Shown: positions 31,328 to 42,409, counted from the first letter of the stretch. The stretch is 64,000 nucleotides of DNA from Lyophyllum atratum (GCA_014905825.1 JACGCN010000074.1:1-64000), one strand, 5' to 3'. Numbers and translations are program-made. The notes: generated by a model not told the origin, from the letters alone.

Positions 31328-32433
31328 TATCCGTATCTCGCCCAAACCTCCGAGCCGGCGTCGATGCCGACCCAGGTGCGGATAGTCTTGAGAGGAAGCC
31401 CGTGGGTCATTAGATGCTTAATTTCCCAACCGATTCTCTTTGCTGCGATCTGGTGGTGAATTGCATCCATCTCCTCTTCAATCTGTTTAATCCGCAAGGT
31501 GGCCTCGTCGCTAATCTCGCTATCCTCGACGGTGCGGGTGAGAAGTGCAGTTTGAGGAAGATCGTCCCATCGAATCAAGCCGCCGAGATGGTCCTTCATT
31601 CACGTTAGTCAAGTATATGCGTGTACGCGGCGGGGAGGGGGTGTGCTGTACCCTGTTGGCAAGTGTGTTAATCCAAAAGAAGGGCCGGCGCATAGTGGGG
31701 AGCCACACAAAGGTGAGGTACTCATTCGGGCTCGCGATTCCAGTGACCTCTCCAAGATTGAGGGTGACGAGGTGAAGTTGCAAAGTAACGGCAACCTCCA
31801 CGCCGGAAGGATGTGAGATCCCCTGTGGGACATATGGGTACGTCCGACTCCTTCCCGCATTGCCAATTTCGACTGTATTGTTAACCTGCAATGCTGAGTG
31901 GAATCCATACCGGGCCAGGATCTCCGGGCCGGCGTCGTTACCGACCCAGACGCGGATGGTATTGAGAGGGAGGCCGTGGGTCTTCAAATGCTTGATTTCT
32001 GATTCGATCCGGATTGCGGCGATCTGGTAGTTGATTTCTGCCATCTCGCCCTCCAGCTGTTGAATCCTCCTCGCGGCCGACTTGCTAATCTTGATTTCCT
32101 CGTTTGTGTCGGTAGAGAGTGGTCCAGGAGAAAAATTGTGCTTCCGAATCAAGCCGCCCTCATGGTCCTTCATTCAAGTTATTCGGTTATATGCCTCTAC
32201 TTGTGGGGGTATGGGGTGCACGCTACCTTGTTGGCAAGATTATTTATCCAGTAGAATGCTCGGCGCATGGTCGGCAGCCATGCGAGGGTCAGGTACTCAT
32301 TGGAACTCGGAAGACCGGTGATATATTCGAGCTTGACAGTTGCGAGGTTCGGACGGAACCAGTACTGGTCTGACGGATTCTCACAAATGATTGAAGCCAT
32401 TTCCCGAAATTCGTGTGACTGAGTGCCGGGCAT
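31303..32433 (-). CDS. Three-exon protein with a duplicated two-part module, 337 aa
   Basis: Exon 1 is 32433-32227, exon 2 is 32167-31652 and exon 3 is 31593-31303. The introns are 59 bp and 58 bp, both phase 0, with GTAGCG and GTACAG donors. The better branch site is GACTAAC, and both acceptors are the unusual TGAAG. The protein has the order Y-X-Y-X. Module Y (about residues 40-69 and 205-241) carries NEYLTLAWLPTMRRAFYWIN or its diverged copy. Module X (70-158 and 242-331) carries DHEGGLIR, a helical part, EIKHLKTHGLPL and ARYG. Each Y ends exactly at an intron, so the gene grew by duplication of an exon-intron unit. ATG 32433 is the first in frame; upstream is an ACC-repeat leader and a CTATAAAAC box (about 32593). 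Reading frames are intact throughout. There is no membrane segment and I do not recognise the family. Confidence 0.7.
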
Positions 32434-32434
32434 G

Positions 32435-32610
32435 ATGATTCTCTCGGTGGTACTGCTGCTGGTGGTGGTGCTGCTGGTGGTGGTGATGGTGATGATGATG
32501 GTGCTTTTGTTGAAGCTGTTGGTTGTGCTGGTGGTGGTGCTGGTGGTTGTGGTTGTGATGGTGGTGGTGGTGATGGTGTTGTCCCAGCTGTAGGTTTTAT
32601 AGGTGAATTC
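32435..32610 (-). promoter_or_regulatory. TATA box and ACC/CAC-repeat leader
   Basis: On the minus strand, CTATAAAAC at about 32593-32601 lies about 160 bp before the ATG, followed by a microsatellite-like (ACC)n/(ATC)n leader at 32440-32580. The leader is open in frame but has no ATG, so it is probably untranslated. Confidence 0.5.
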
Positions 32611-32759
32611 ACAACACTTCAACCCTATGTTTGGATGAAGTAGATGTGCACCGTGTGATTGACACTAGTTCGGACTGAGGGTAGAGGAATAGGGTAGCAG
32701 CGGCGGCGTTTAAATGTACTGCAGAAACCGAAAAGGATCAGACGAAGTAGCCGCGTGAG

Positions 32760-33250
32760 GAAAATTGAACACAATCATGTGCTTCCTCCCGCCCCAGCTG
32801 TCCCCATTCTAAGATTTACACCCCTCTGCTCCGCCTGTTAGTCTCGTGACAGGCTACAAATTTAAAGTCATGGTGTACACTGTTTGCCAATTGTCAGAGA
32901 ATGGCCAATAATGAACGATGGATTTACAACGATGGTCCGCTCGTTGATTCAACTTTTGCTGAGAAATGGAATATATTTCAGAAGTGGTGCCATATCACGT
33001 TGTGAATCTATTGCTCGACATCCAAACATCGGTTGATTCTTTGTTCCTCCAAGTAGCAAGCAGACCGATTTAGGAATGACTGAGATGTAGAAGAATATTG
33101 TTAGCTCTGCTGAAGGTTCCGGTAGCACTAATAGGACATCATCTCACAAAAGAACAGTTTTCTTACCTCCTACCACTGCGCTTACCATACACCTCACAAA
33201 CCCTGCGGGCCAAAATACACCCTACTTTACCTCTTCATGTCCTACTCAGT
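32760..33250 (+). repeat. Second copy of the RING gene 5' flank
   Basis: Aligns with 6480-6950, including the GGTCCGCTCGTTGATT, ACAGTTTTCTT and CACAAACCC blocks. The similarity stops near 33245, before the point where the coding region would begin. It is a promoter copy without its gene, or the remnant of a deleted paralogue. Confidence 0.6.
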
Positions 33251-33259
33251 TCAGGTTGA

Positions 33260-34430
33260 ATCCTATTCCGCCTCCTGCTCAATTCTTGAGCGAATCGAGT
33301 CCATGGTAAGCAGAGGGCACTTCTTAGGCGAATCCTGTCGATGGTAACAAGGCGGAACCTCCCAGGCTAATCTATTGTATTGCGAGAGAACAGTTCCTTG
33401 CCGAATCCATTAGCGAGTTCCTGGCAACCCATCTGGTACTGCGTCCGTGGGAGTACCAGGGAAATTAGGCAGCCAAAGGAGGGTTCTGAGGCAGACCTAG
33501 CGTTGCATCCCTGGCTACGAATCCGATACTGTGTCTATGGCGGTGAGGGAGCAATTCATCGGCAGATCCAGTGGCGAATCTATGCCAGCGAGCGAGTACT
33601 GGATCCATGCTAGCGAAACCAGTGCTTTGTACTAGGGAAGGTTAAGAGCACCTCCCTAAATGCGGGAGGCGCAACTCTTACGCGTGAGCTTGGCTGGTAG
33701 GGGCACTGATTCCAGGCCTGCGTGATTGCCATCTCCAAGACGTCTGCAAAGCCACAAGAGAGTACTTCGTTGGACGCAGCCGGAGGCTATTTCGGCAGGA
33801 CTTGCACGACTAGCAGGGCGATCAGGACGTGCACGGCCGGCAGCCCCGTGGGGAGTAGGGCAAACGGCAACTGACAAGGTGCGTAAACGCAGGAGATGAC
33901 GGCTCGCCAGTAGCGGAATCTAGGTAAAAGAGTATATCAGGTGTAAATTCAGCATGGAACTAAGAGTGGGCCGGCAGGGACAGTAGCATTAGGGGCGTTC
34001 CTCGCGGTGGCAGCGCGAGGGGAGTCCCCGCACGATCATAGAGACTGGCCTACTTATGCAAAGTAATAGTTGAGGTAGCGAATCGAGGGTACGGAGAAGT
34101 TGCAGGCAAGGATGAGGTTCCGACACAGATGAGATGCCGCGACGGATTAGTTGACGTATGGAAGACTCCCAAAGAGTTGAGGGAGAGAGTCGATTACGCC
34201 GAACCCTCGAGACCTCGGAAGACCGGTGGGAGTTGCATTGTTAAGGCCCCGCAGGCGTGATGTCATCGGAATATTCCAGCCACTCAGACACCTGATGGAG
34301 TGGCCGAGTGAAGGGCGCGCAAAATTCGAGGGAGCACGTCCACCAGCGGGAAAGAGTTGACGGCGCCGATGAGTTGAGGTCATCGATGAGATGAAGGCGC
34401 GGAAGAGTCAACAAACGTCAGGGTGGAGGC
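33260..34430. repeat. Minisatellite region, two types
   Basis: 33290-33620 has GCGAATCC(A/T)-type units. 33900-34430 has diverged GGAAGAGTTGA-type units. At about 34003-34022 there is a short perfect stem (CCTCGCG...CGCGAGG). No gene is visible; the frame 33656-33877 (-) is unsupported. Confidence 0.5.
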
Positions 34431-34439
34431 CCTAGAAGA

Positions 34440-34690
34440 GTCGGGGGAGCGGACAGGGTGTATCAACAGGCCGGATATTGCCGTGATGTAAATTCGCCAC
34501 CTAATACCAATGAATAAAGACAATCTTCGAACGCCCACATGAAATCGTGCCAACCGAACATGCTAAATTGTGGCGTGGAAAGCGGTGTCATCGCTCACAA
34601 TGCACCCACCACAGGTAGCTTGGAATTTCATAGATACACCGCTAACTGCCTATGTACGGAAGTAATCGTTTTTTTCTGTGGAATCGCATC
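34440..34690 (+). repeat. Dispersed repeat C, copy 7
   Basis: From GGAGCGGACAGGGTGTATCA to the GAAGTAATCG...TTCTGTGG block; it aligns with the other copies with gaps. Confidence 0.55.
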
Positions 34691-34795
34691 AGCAAAATGT
34701 ATTTCCCACAGAATGACGGACAAGACGGATTACATTTACCGGTCCCTTCAGATGAGGTGGAAGGGACGTGATTACACAGGTCACTTTCAACCCGG

Positions 34796-35600
34796 CCTGG
34801 CTGTGTAGAATACTGGTGCCGTGGGCTCTGACAGCACTCCAAACGTCATTGCTCATGTTGTGTGTGTCATGCCAACCCTCGACGGCAATGGCATCCCCGA
34901 GCCTTCACCATAGTGTAGAGAGCCTGAATGAGAAAAAATAGGAAGATGGCTCTCTCTCTCTCTTAACAGCCATCGGACACATGGCGACGGCAGTTCAATG
35001 CCAAGAACATCATACGTTGGTAGTTGCAAGGTTTCTACTCACCCTTGCCTTTCTCTCGCTCTCCGCTCCTCTCAATGAGGGACCCGGACGGATAAGCTGG
35101 ACCTGGCACGCTCGGGATGCGCCTGAGGGCTACCACCTTTCTAGCGAACGGTGTGACCCGACACAAACCAGTTTCTGACAGTACAGGCCGGCTCGCCAAT
35201 ATTGTGGGAATTTATTGCGACGTGGTTGGCACGATCGAACTTGGACATACATGGGTGGACGTCCGTATTTTGGAGGCTGGACTTGCGCAGATCTGTTGCG
35301 TCCAATTATTGTTGTAGTGCCTGTTTTGTTTGTTGACATCATAGTCGAGCCGGCCTAACATGGTCTGCCAAATTGTGCATTTTCGCCTGTCACTCTTATA
35401 TAATGGGGCTGTCGTCCGCTTTTCTTTGCAACAGGGCAAGGCGGAGACCGTACCTGTGTCTAGGGGCGGTCGCCTAAATCTTCTGCGCTGCCTATGCTTT
35501 GGCGATCCGTTGGAGAGCCGGTATGATCGAACCGTGGGTACAGGTAGTGCGGTGTGTCGATTTGTGGAGTAGCGAATGTGGGGAGGAGTGATGTTGGAAG
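34796..35600 (+). mobile_element. P/T cassette element 4, 3' truncated
   Basis: Starts with TGGCTGTGTAGAATACTGG, close to the element-end consensus. Then follow the peptide remnant PNVIAHVVCVMPTLDGNGIP (34830-34912), a TCTCTC...AACAG leader, ORF 34981-35178, and a P module with its TATATAA box near 35396. The body is cut after about 35430, and no T tail is found. Confidence 0.5.
34981..35178 (+). CDS. Conserved 65-aa ORF of P/T elements
   Basis: Starts MATAVQCQEHHTLVVARFLL and continues TLAFLSLSAPLNEGPGRI. The N-terminal 45 residues closely match those of the ORF at 39407-39658 (MATAVQCQEHHAFVDARFLL). Both follow a CTCTCTCT...ACAG sequence that looks like an intron end. A hydrophobic stretch (VVARFLLTLAFLSLSAP) could be a signal peptide or membrane helix. 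Conservation between two copies hints at coding function, but the upstream exon and start are unproven. Confidence 0.4.
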   Translation: MATAVQCQEHHTLVVARFLLTLAFLSLSAPLNEGPGRISWTWHARDAPEGYHLSSERCDPTQTSF

Positions 35601-35639
35601 TTAGAGAAAGAAATCAAGGTTGCGCTACGGCTGGCCGTA

Positions 35640-36040
35640 TATATCATTTGCCCCCGAGTACAGAGTGCGTAAGTATACAATCACAATGATGGTGTATTGT
35701 GGTGAGACCTGCCATCAGGTGATGGTGTGTAATGTGGCGGGTGTTGATAAATCCGAAGAACACCACACTTCGCCACGCGTGGAATCGTCTTCCGCCTACC
35801 GCTCAATTCTTAGGCGAATGTAGGCCATGGCAGCGAGAAGGCAATCATGAGGCGAATCCAGTGGTGAGGCAATGAGACCGTGCAAGCGAATCCAGCAGAG
35901 AGGCTCTGGCAGCGAATCCAACAATCCAGTACAGAGCCATCACGCCTTGACAGCAAATCGACTACAAAGCCGGGGCAGTGAATCCAACAATTCAGTAGAA
36001 AGGTCACGGCAGCGAATCCGGTACAGTCGCAGGAGTAGGA
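35640..36040. repeat. GCGAATCC minisatellite
   Basis: 35810-36030 contains about seven degenerate units of the GGCGAATCCAGTG(G/A)-type; 35640-35800 is unique without a gene. Confidence 0.6.
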
Positions 36041-36149
36041 CGGGGAGGCTGTTTCCGTAGCTGGCGAGAAGGACCAGTAGGAGAGGTAGGACTGGTAGGA
36101 GGAATAGGACTATGAGGACCAGGATCTTGAGGAGGACGAGTGGCAACAG

Positions 36150-36300
36150 TAGGAAGAATAGGACGAGCAGGACGAGTAAGACGAGTAGGACCAGTAGAAC
36201 CAGTAGGACGAGTAGGACGAGTAGGACGGGTAGGACGAGTAGGACGGGTAGGACGAGTAGGACGGGTAGGACGAGTAGGACGGGTAGGAGGGTTACGGCG
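36150..36300. repeat. 9/18-bp minisatellite
   Basis: About sixteen tandem copies of GGACGAGTA or GGACGGGTA. On the minus strand it reads as (P-T-R) or (V-L-L) repeats, which makes several frames open. Confidence 0.9.
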
Positions 36301-36309
36301 AGGAGGAGG

Positions 36310-37076
36310 AGTCGTAGAAGTTGGTCGAGGAGGGTATTTCCGCTGCCGGACGAGTAGGACGAGGAGATTCGTTTCTTCGGCGAATGTATGTAGTAATGGG
36401 TCCACGTTATATAGTGACAGGGCAATTCCAGTAAAGCCGGAGGGACATCTCTTAGCCGAATGCACTGATGCATCCATGGTAGCTAGAGGGCAATTCCACG
36501 GCAGATCCTGGGACGATAGCGTATCTGCGGCGGAGGGAGGAGCGTAAAGTGAAGTAGCAGTTCTAGAGCGAGGAAACTCTTTCGGCGGCAGGACCAGAAG
36601 GTCGAGGAGGATGGGTGCGGAGAGAATCGCGTGGAGTACGAGGAGGACGGGTCGGACAAGTGGGACGGCTAGGACAATAGGTCGGACGACTGGGACGGCT
36701 AGGACAACAGGACAATTGGGACGAGCAGTCAATTTCCATAGCAAGACTAGAATTCCAAGAAGGAGGAGCAGAACGAGACCGTACCCGACATAGCGAGTGG
36801 ATTCAGGAGATGACGGTTGGCAGATAGCAGTATCTAGGGAGAACCAAATATCAGCGGTAGTTTCAGGGCAGCAACAGCAGGTTCGGTAGCAGTAGGGGTG
36901 TCACTCGCGGCTGGCCAAGCAGCCCGAGGAGACACGCGAAGAGGAGCTATTTGGTCGGGACGGGAAAGGCGAGGAAGAGTAGAGAGAGATCGCATCCGCG
37001 GTGCTTCCAGCGGGGTATTCGTCTGTCCTACGTTTTTACCCGATGTGTTAGGTGACGTCAGCATGGTGTGATGCAA
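36310..37076 (-). pseudogene. Possible Pro/Thr-rich membrane protein gene, broken
   Basis: The upstream frame (37076-36834) reads MHHTMLTSPNTSGKNVGQTN...ALKLPLIFGSP and stops. The next part in another frame reads a strong hydrophobic helix RYVGYGLVLLLLLGILVLLW (about 36725-36800), followed by low-complexity repeats. Segment SLDTAICQPSSP at the junction resembles family E. It is uncertain whether these parts ever formed one protein. Confidence 0.3.
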
Positions 37077-37089
37077 AGCTTAACAGCCG

Positions 37090-37740
37090 ACTATGACGTA
37101 GAGCAAGAACCATATTCGTCTCTCACCTATCATAACAGAGCAATGTCGCGGGACGGTATCCCGAACCTACTATATGTATCCGCAGCAACAGGTTGACCGC
37201 ACACAGGTTCCCAGGGAGTGGTCTAGTCAAGGATGCGAAACAGTCAATGGCTCGCAGAGTCGAGGAGTCGGCCTTGTCAAGGCCACGGAACAGTCGCGGG
37301 AGCACATGACGGACATGGCAGCGCTAACACCGCCGGAGAGTCAATGGCGCCGCAGGAGGCGACAGCCTGCAAATGTGGAGGAAGTGGTCTAGTCACTGGT
37401 GCGGAAAAGATGGGAGAACTGGTCAATCAAGGACGAGGGCGCGAAACAGTTGAGGGAATGGCTAGTCAAGAGCGAGGCTGGGGAATACTTGTGGGAACGG
37501 CTAATCGAGGGCAATGCTGGCGAAGATTTGGGGGAATAGCGAGACCGGGGAAGTGTTGAGGGAACATTTCGAGGTCGCAGAAGAGCCTAGTGAGCGGGGG
37601 TGAGGCTGGAGCAGAGTTGGGGGAACGGGCGAGTTAAGAGCGAGGCAGGGCGATGCCGGGATGAATCATTGGATTGAGTTTCAGGAACGTAGTAGGTGAC
37701 CTATTCTTGCCCAGGCCTATTTTGTGTCTCTAGCGCTAGC
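37090..37740. repeat. Diverged GC-rich minisatellite
   Basis: 37200-37680 consists of GGAACGGGCGAG...TGGGGGAATA-type units like those at 20230-21380. No gene. Confidence 0.5.
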
Positions 37741-37849
37741 GGCTAAGATTTGTGTATAGAGGATTCGCAGCTGCAGCAGGAGAGAGAATCGAGATGTCGT
37801 CGTTTTGTCATATTCCGCCGTTTCATAAGACCGGTATGTTCGCCTCTCG

Positions 37850-38672
37850 TGACTACTGGTGTGCCGGACCTGGGAATGAACAAAGTGGCGATGGCGACGG
37901 TTTGCTGGTGGAAGAGGTGTAGCAGCAGGCGGAAGATGATTTCTCCAACGAAGGTGACTACATGTGGCGGGGTGTCTCGTGTACTCCGGATTTATCAGCA
38001 CTCGCCACAGCACAAACCATCAGTTCAACTTCAAACGCACCCACTCGCCGCTCACAGCCGAATGATGATCGATAAGAGCACTCGCAACGTAAGATTGCTG
38101 CTTGCTCTCTCGTTGCGACGTCGCTGCTCCCCAAATGTCTTGCTCCCTACATTCAAGCATCGAAGATGTCGACTCCTTACAAGGTTCCTAACATTACTGA
38201 CGCTGCTCCGTAACATCTTGGATGCGCCGCACTGGTCGTCTGCTCTCATTGCTACTTGTCCTGCCGGAAAAGTTGGTGATACTGTCTTCTCCGCATATAC
38301 TAACTCCTCACCACATGCTGTCTCCTTCCCAAATGATCTTCCCTCCACAAATAGCCCCTTAGCCCAACCGACCGCCTGTTCCCACCACACAGCCACTGGC
38401 TGATCCTCTCTACTGACTGCTCCTCGCCCTGCTCTTCAACCTCCTCCATCTTACGCCATCCTTCTCTGAGAACGTCTCCACCTGCTGCTTCTCTCGCTAC
38501 TGGGACGACCGCCGATACGATCTCCTTCCCTTGTTCCATGCCGGTCGAAAAGAGGAGCCTGTGCGGGCACGCGGCTGTAGCCGCGGAGGAGGATGACGAG
38601 AAAGGTATGAAGAGAGTGAGTAGGGAAGAGGAGCAGAAAGATTTGTTTATTAGCATGAAGTTTGATAGATGA
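37850..38672 (+). pseudogene. Family E copy 3, with premature stops
   Basis: One frame reads GNEQSGDGDGLLVEEV, stop TAG, QQAEDDFSNEGDYMWRGVSC, TPDLSALATAQTISSTSNAP, then a stop TAA and RKIAACSLVATSLLPKCLAP, QASKMSTPYKVPNITDAAP. After further decay come ASLATGTTADTISFPCSMPV, EKRSLCGHAAVAAEEDDEKG and a stop at 38670-38672. The TAG and TAA follow the frame of CAG and CAA. It shares PNxTDAAP and TADTISxPCxMPVEKRSL with the copies at 18053 and 24369, which supports a real protein family. Confidence 0.5.
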
Positions 38673-38679
38673 ACATAGT

Positions 38680-39235
38680 CGATGCGGGATAAGTAGTACA
38701 GTTGGAATAAAATAGATATCCTTAAATACCAATGAGATAAAGCGTGGTTGAACAAACATCGTGCACAGTAGGAATGTCAGGATAGTTATGTTTCACAACG
38801 AGAGCTCATACTGGCACGTCGGTTTTCCGCATCTTCAATCATAGAGGGAATTGACTGGCCGTTGGTCATCTGTAGTCTACCGAGGTGACCTGTTGCGTTG
38901 CCAGCGTAAAGACCGCCTACCCGCACTCTACGGATTGTTGTTTTCTCCTGATGCCCTGATTATTACCCAGTCAGTGAGTTCCTGTTTCTAACTCCTTGTC
39001 GTACAGTAGTTGTACTTGCCATTCGACCATCTCTCTCTTCGCCCCCTGGAGGCATTGGAGTCTACTACCGTCGACAACAAACAGTGGTATACGGTCACGA
39101 ACGAGACAAACCATGGAGCGAAAAGAGGCACAAGGAAACCATCTATTTCCACTAAGGTGACGGAGATAACGAAATAGAATTACCGCTCCTTTCAGCAGGC
39201 ACGGACGAGAAGTGACTGGACAGGTCCCTTCTAAC
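38680..39235. other. No gene recognised
   Basis: Unique or weakly repeat-like sequence between family E copy 3 and the next P/T element. Confidence 0.35.
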
Positions 39236-39406
39236 CCACCCGGAATATGTAGAACAATGGTGCTGTGGACTCCGGCGGCAGGTCACGTCATCGCTCGGGT
39301 TGTGTGGCACATGTCAAGCCGCGATGACAGTGACATCCCACAGACTTCACCTGAGTCTAGAGCGGCTGCATGAGAAACAAATTGAAGATGGCTGTCTCTC
39401 TCTCTC

Positions 39407-39658
39407 TTGACAGCCATTGGAAACATGGCAACGGCAGTTCAGTGCCAAGAACATCATGCGTTTGTAGACGCGAGGTTTCTACTCACGCTTGCCTTGCTCT
39501 CGCTCTCCGCGCCTCTCAATGAGGAACCTGGACGGATACGCTCAACTTTGCACGCCCGGGGTGCGCTGGAGGGCTGCCATCGACCTGGCCAACGCTGTGA
39601 CCCGACAGACACCAGTGTCACACAGTATGTGGCGGCGCACAAAGATTGTCAGACATGA
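39407..39658 (+). CDS. Conserved 83-aa ORF of P/T elements
   Basis: Frame starts a few residues before MATAVQCQEHHAFVDARFLL and continues TLALLSLSAPLNEEPGRI. It is the paralogue of 34981-35178; the two diverge after about 45 residues. The same caveats on start and upstream exon apply. Confidence 0.4.
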   Translation: MTAIGNMATAVQCQEHHAFVDARFLLTLALLSLSAPLNEEPGRIRSTLHARGALEGCHRPGQRCDPTDTSVTQYVAAHKDCQT

Positions 39659-39879
39659 TTGACACCTGGTTGGCAAGACCGGACCTGCGCAGACTTGGGC
39701 CGAGTTCGCTATTTTAGAGGCTGGACTTTCACAGCCCAATTAACATCATTTATTTTTGTAAGGATTATTTTTGTTTGTTAACATCGTCGTCGAGCCGGCC
39801 TGACGCGATTGGCCAAATTTTATGTTTTCACCGCTCACGCCTATATAGCGGGGCCGCCGTGCACTCCTCTTTTCAACTC

Positions 39880-40810
39880 CAGTCTGGCCACATCACGTTC
39901 TTCATGCTTATTTTTGTGTTCCCTCTGTTGTCTGCATTTGAACAATCTCATTTTCACAATCATACATCTGTGGGCTCTCACTAATTCACTCCCAAATAAC
40001 TGTTTCTTCGATTCCCTTTTCCACTCAACTTCTGCTCAACCATGTACTTTCGTCCCTCTTTCCCTGACAGAAAGACCCATTCCACATTTGGGAGTTCTCA
40101 CAGTGCTTTATTACGGTCCCTCTTTGATACGACCCTCGTTCATGCCACCATTTTTCATCAAATACGGCACAATTCCATCTCTAACGCTCAAACTAATGCC
40201 ATGCAAGCCATCGTTCCTACGATACCCTTTCACCTCACGAGACGTAGAAGCGAAACAATCGCACAACCCCGCTTCCAGCAACCACGGACAAACCTATGCG
40301 ATGGCCACCGATACCGTCCCCGTTTCACGCCGCCTTCTCCTCGACCAACAGCAAAACAATCCATTCCGTCACCAACTATTTTCCCCTCCGCGTGCTGGCC
40401 TTCCCAGCCAGACTCAGGGCCAGTTTCGCTCACCGAAGTTGACCTAAACGATCGGTGCAACGCAAGAGGTCCCGTCCACGCAACTGAACGTCAAACACTA
40501 CCAGCGGACACCGGAGTGGCACCAAGGACAAGAACCAGATGGAGGAGGACGAGGAGGAAGACCCCGATTACACCAGCGGCGAAACCGCAGAGCATGTAGC
40601 TTTCTGGGATTTTTGATCCATAACCTGGCAGATTCCTACTATCCCGGCAGCACCGATTTTCAGTCAACCAAAACTTCATCGCTAGACGGGTCTCGACGCC
40701 AGTACGGCGATGGAATACAGGGTGGTCAACGAAGAGGAGGGGTAGCAAGGAAGAGGAAGGGAGACAAGGAAGAGGAAGGGGGTGGTAGAAGAAGAGGAGG
40801 TTGAGAGCTG
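39880..40810 (+). pseudogene. Decayed body of P/T element 5
   Basis: Family segments appear in shifting frames: IVPTIPFHLTRRRSETIAQP, NHGQTYAMATDTVPVSRRLL, then GTKDKNQMEEDEEEDPDYTS followed by AEHVAFWDF and a stop, and ADSYYPGSTDFQSTKTSSLD with a basic/acidic end. It is collinear with 12772-13710 and 22680-23900. Confidence 0.5.
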
Positions 40811-41129
40811 AAGGAGTTGTTATTTTTCTTGTCTACTTACTTGCAATGTGAAGAAGGAATCTGGGCACAGATCACTGCTATGGTGAATACGTTGAATCAG
40901 ATTTTGTTGTTGCTCTCACTATGTAGAGGTGAAGGGGATGCCATTTTGTCTCGCTTTCAACTTTCTAATAGAAGGATGTATTCTCAATTTGTTTCCATTC
41001 TTTCGGTCTCATCGCCAGCAGTCTCATGTAGACATCGGATAGCGCCGGAAGACAGCGTGGGCGCCGGAGGAGTAGTGGGCATATTCTCATCTGATTTTTT
41101 TGAGACCTGCGTAAAGCATGGCAATATAT

Positions 41130-41990
41130 GAGTGAGACAGAGAGATGTTGTGTTTATTTCACATGCAGCCTATCTTGACTATGCCGAACAGTCGCACTCG
41201 TTTCGTGTCCACTCAGGCCCGTTGGGGGTGGGAGCGCGATGTCTCTTCTTCTAACTTTCGCCTCGTCGTGTTCCAATATAGAAGGCATAGCGTATGAAAG
41301 AAATGACACTACGAAAAGACATCTTTCAGTCCCTCTACCTACTCAAGCCAGCTGTCTTGTTCTATAATAGGGCATAGCATGTAGCAAGGTCCGCTGAGCA
41401 ACAGCGGAGTGATCAGGCGGATGCCTCGCTCTCCGAATCTTTCTCAGCTACCTCCGGCATTCGTCTCGCCACATGATGGGTAGAGAGGAAGTCTGAAATG
41501 ACCAGATGTGCACATCGGTCTGGATCTTGCAGCGGCACCAACGGCAGCAGGATTCAGGTGGGGTCGTTTTCGGCTCTAGATACTGGCCAGTTAGTGCAAC
41601 CTCGTAGCGTGACGCCTGGAGGCTGTTGCTGAGGTCGCATCCAGCGTCTGGTCAGGTTTTCTGGTGTGCCGATACGTCTTGTTCTTCACCGGGGTGTCTG
41701 AGGAGCATTGATCTTTTTTGTTGTTAAATTATGGATTCCATGTGACCAATGCAGATCATGGTAGTTGGCGACCCGGTCATATATCCGTCGTTTCCATATC
41801 AAGATTCAACTAGAATCTCGTCGACTGGCGCGATGTGGCTATGCCTGCCCTCCGCCCATGCGTGGTGAATGAGGTGGCGCCGGATGAAGTTAGTCACGCA
41901 ACCCTTGGTTGTCCGAGTCATAGGTGGTGCGCCATGCGCCATGATGGGGTCTATGAGTAGGCCGCTATCCGGGCGAAACTAAATATCATC
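41130..41990 (+). repeat. Dispersed repeat D, copy 3, diverged
   Basis: The TTTATTTCACATGCAGCC block (41154) and the ATTATGGATTCCATGTGACC block (41727) match 14120 and 14330. No coding frame survives. Confidence 0.5.
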
Positions 41991-41994
41991 TTCA

Positions 41995-42405
41995 TTGCAT
42001 GAATACGTACATAGAGGACCCATCACATAAGAGGGATTTCTAAGTCTTGAAACTGCGTCATTGCACACGACTGAGTTATTAGATCATGCTCGTAGCGAGC
42101 CAGTGCCCTACATATCTCAGTCCAGCCCAGCGTACCCCGCCGCATGGATGGGAACGTATCCCACTTATGACGTAGGTCTGCGTGTGTGTGCTGGACGATC
42201 TACAGCATCGGTACATAAGAGGGATGGTGCGGATTGCAGTGGACTGCCAACATTTGTCAACACACAGTTGAAGAACGATGAAGCCACATGACAGAAACGG
42301 CTCCAGACTAAAACGATGGCGAATGATACGAGGTAGTAGAACGCATGTGCCGTGGTTCACTGGCAGCGCTTAACGGTAGATTGTGCGCTGCGCTTGTTTC
42401 AAAGC
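41995..42405. other. No gene recognised
   Basis: No supported frame or repeat. Confidence 0.35.
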
Positions 42406-42409
42406 AGGC

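Larger units (their letters stand above)
39242..41000 (+). mobile_element. P/T cassette element 5
   Basis: The left end is GGAATATGTAGAACAATGG (39242-39260). Next come the peptide AGHVIARVVWHMSSRDDSDI (39275-39340), a TCTCTC...GACAG leader, ORF 39407-39658, a P module (39580-39850) with a TATATAG box near 39842, a decayed body (39880-40810) and tail T (about 40815-41000). The right inverted end is not recognisable. Confidence 0.5.

Noticed and set aside
32289..32612. 107-codon Pro-rich ORF overlapping the modular gene leader
   Set aside because: Shadow frame of the ACC/CAC microsatellite; the frame joined by conserved introns is another one.
36004..36547. Long Pro/Thr/Arg or Val/Leu repeat proteins
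   Set aside because: Translations of the 9-bp array; several frames on both strands are open for the same reason.
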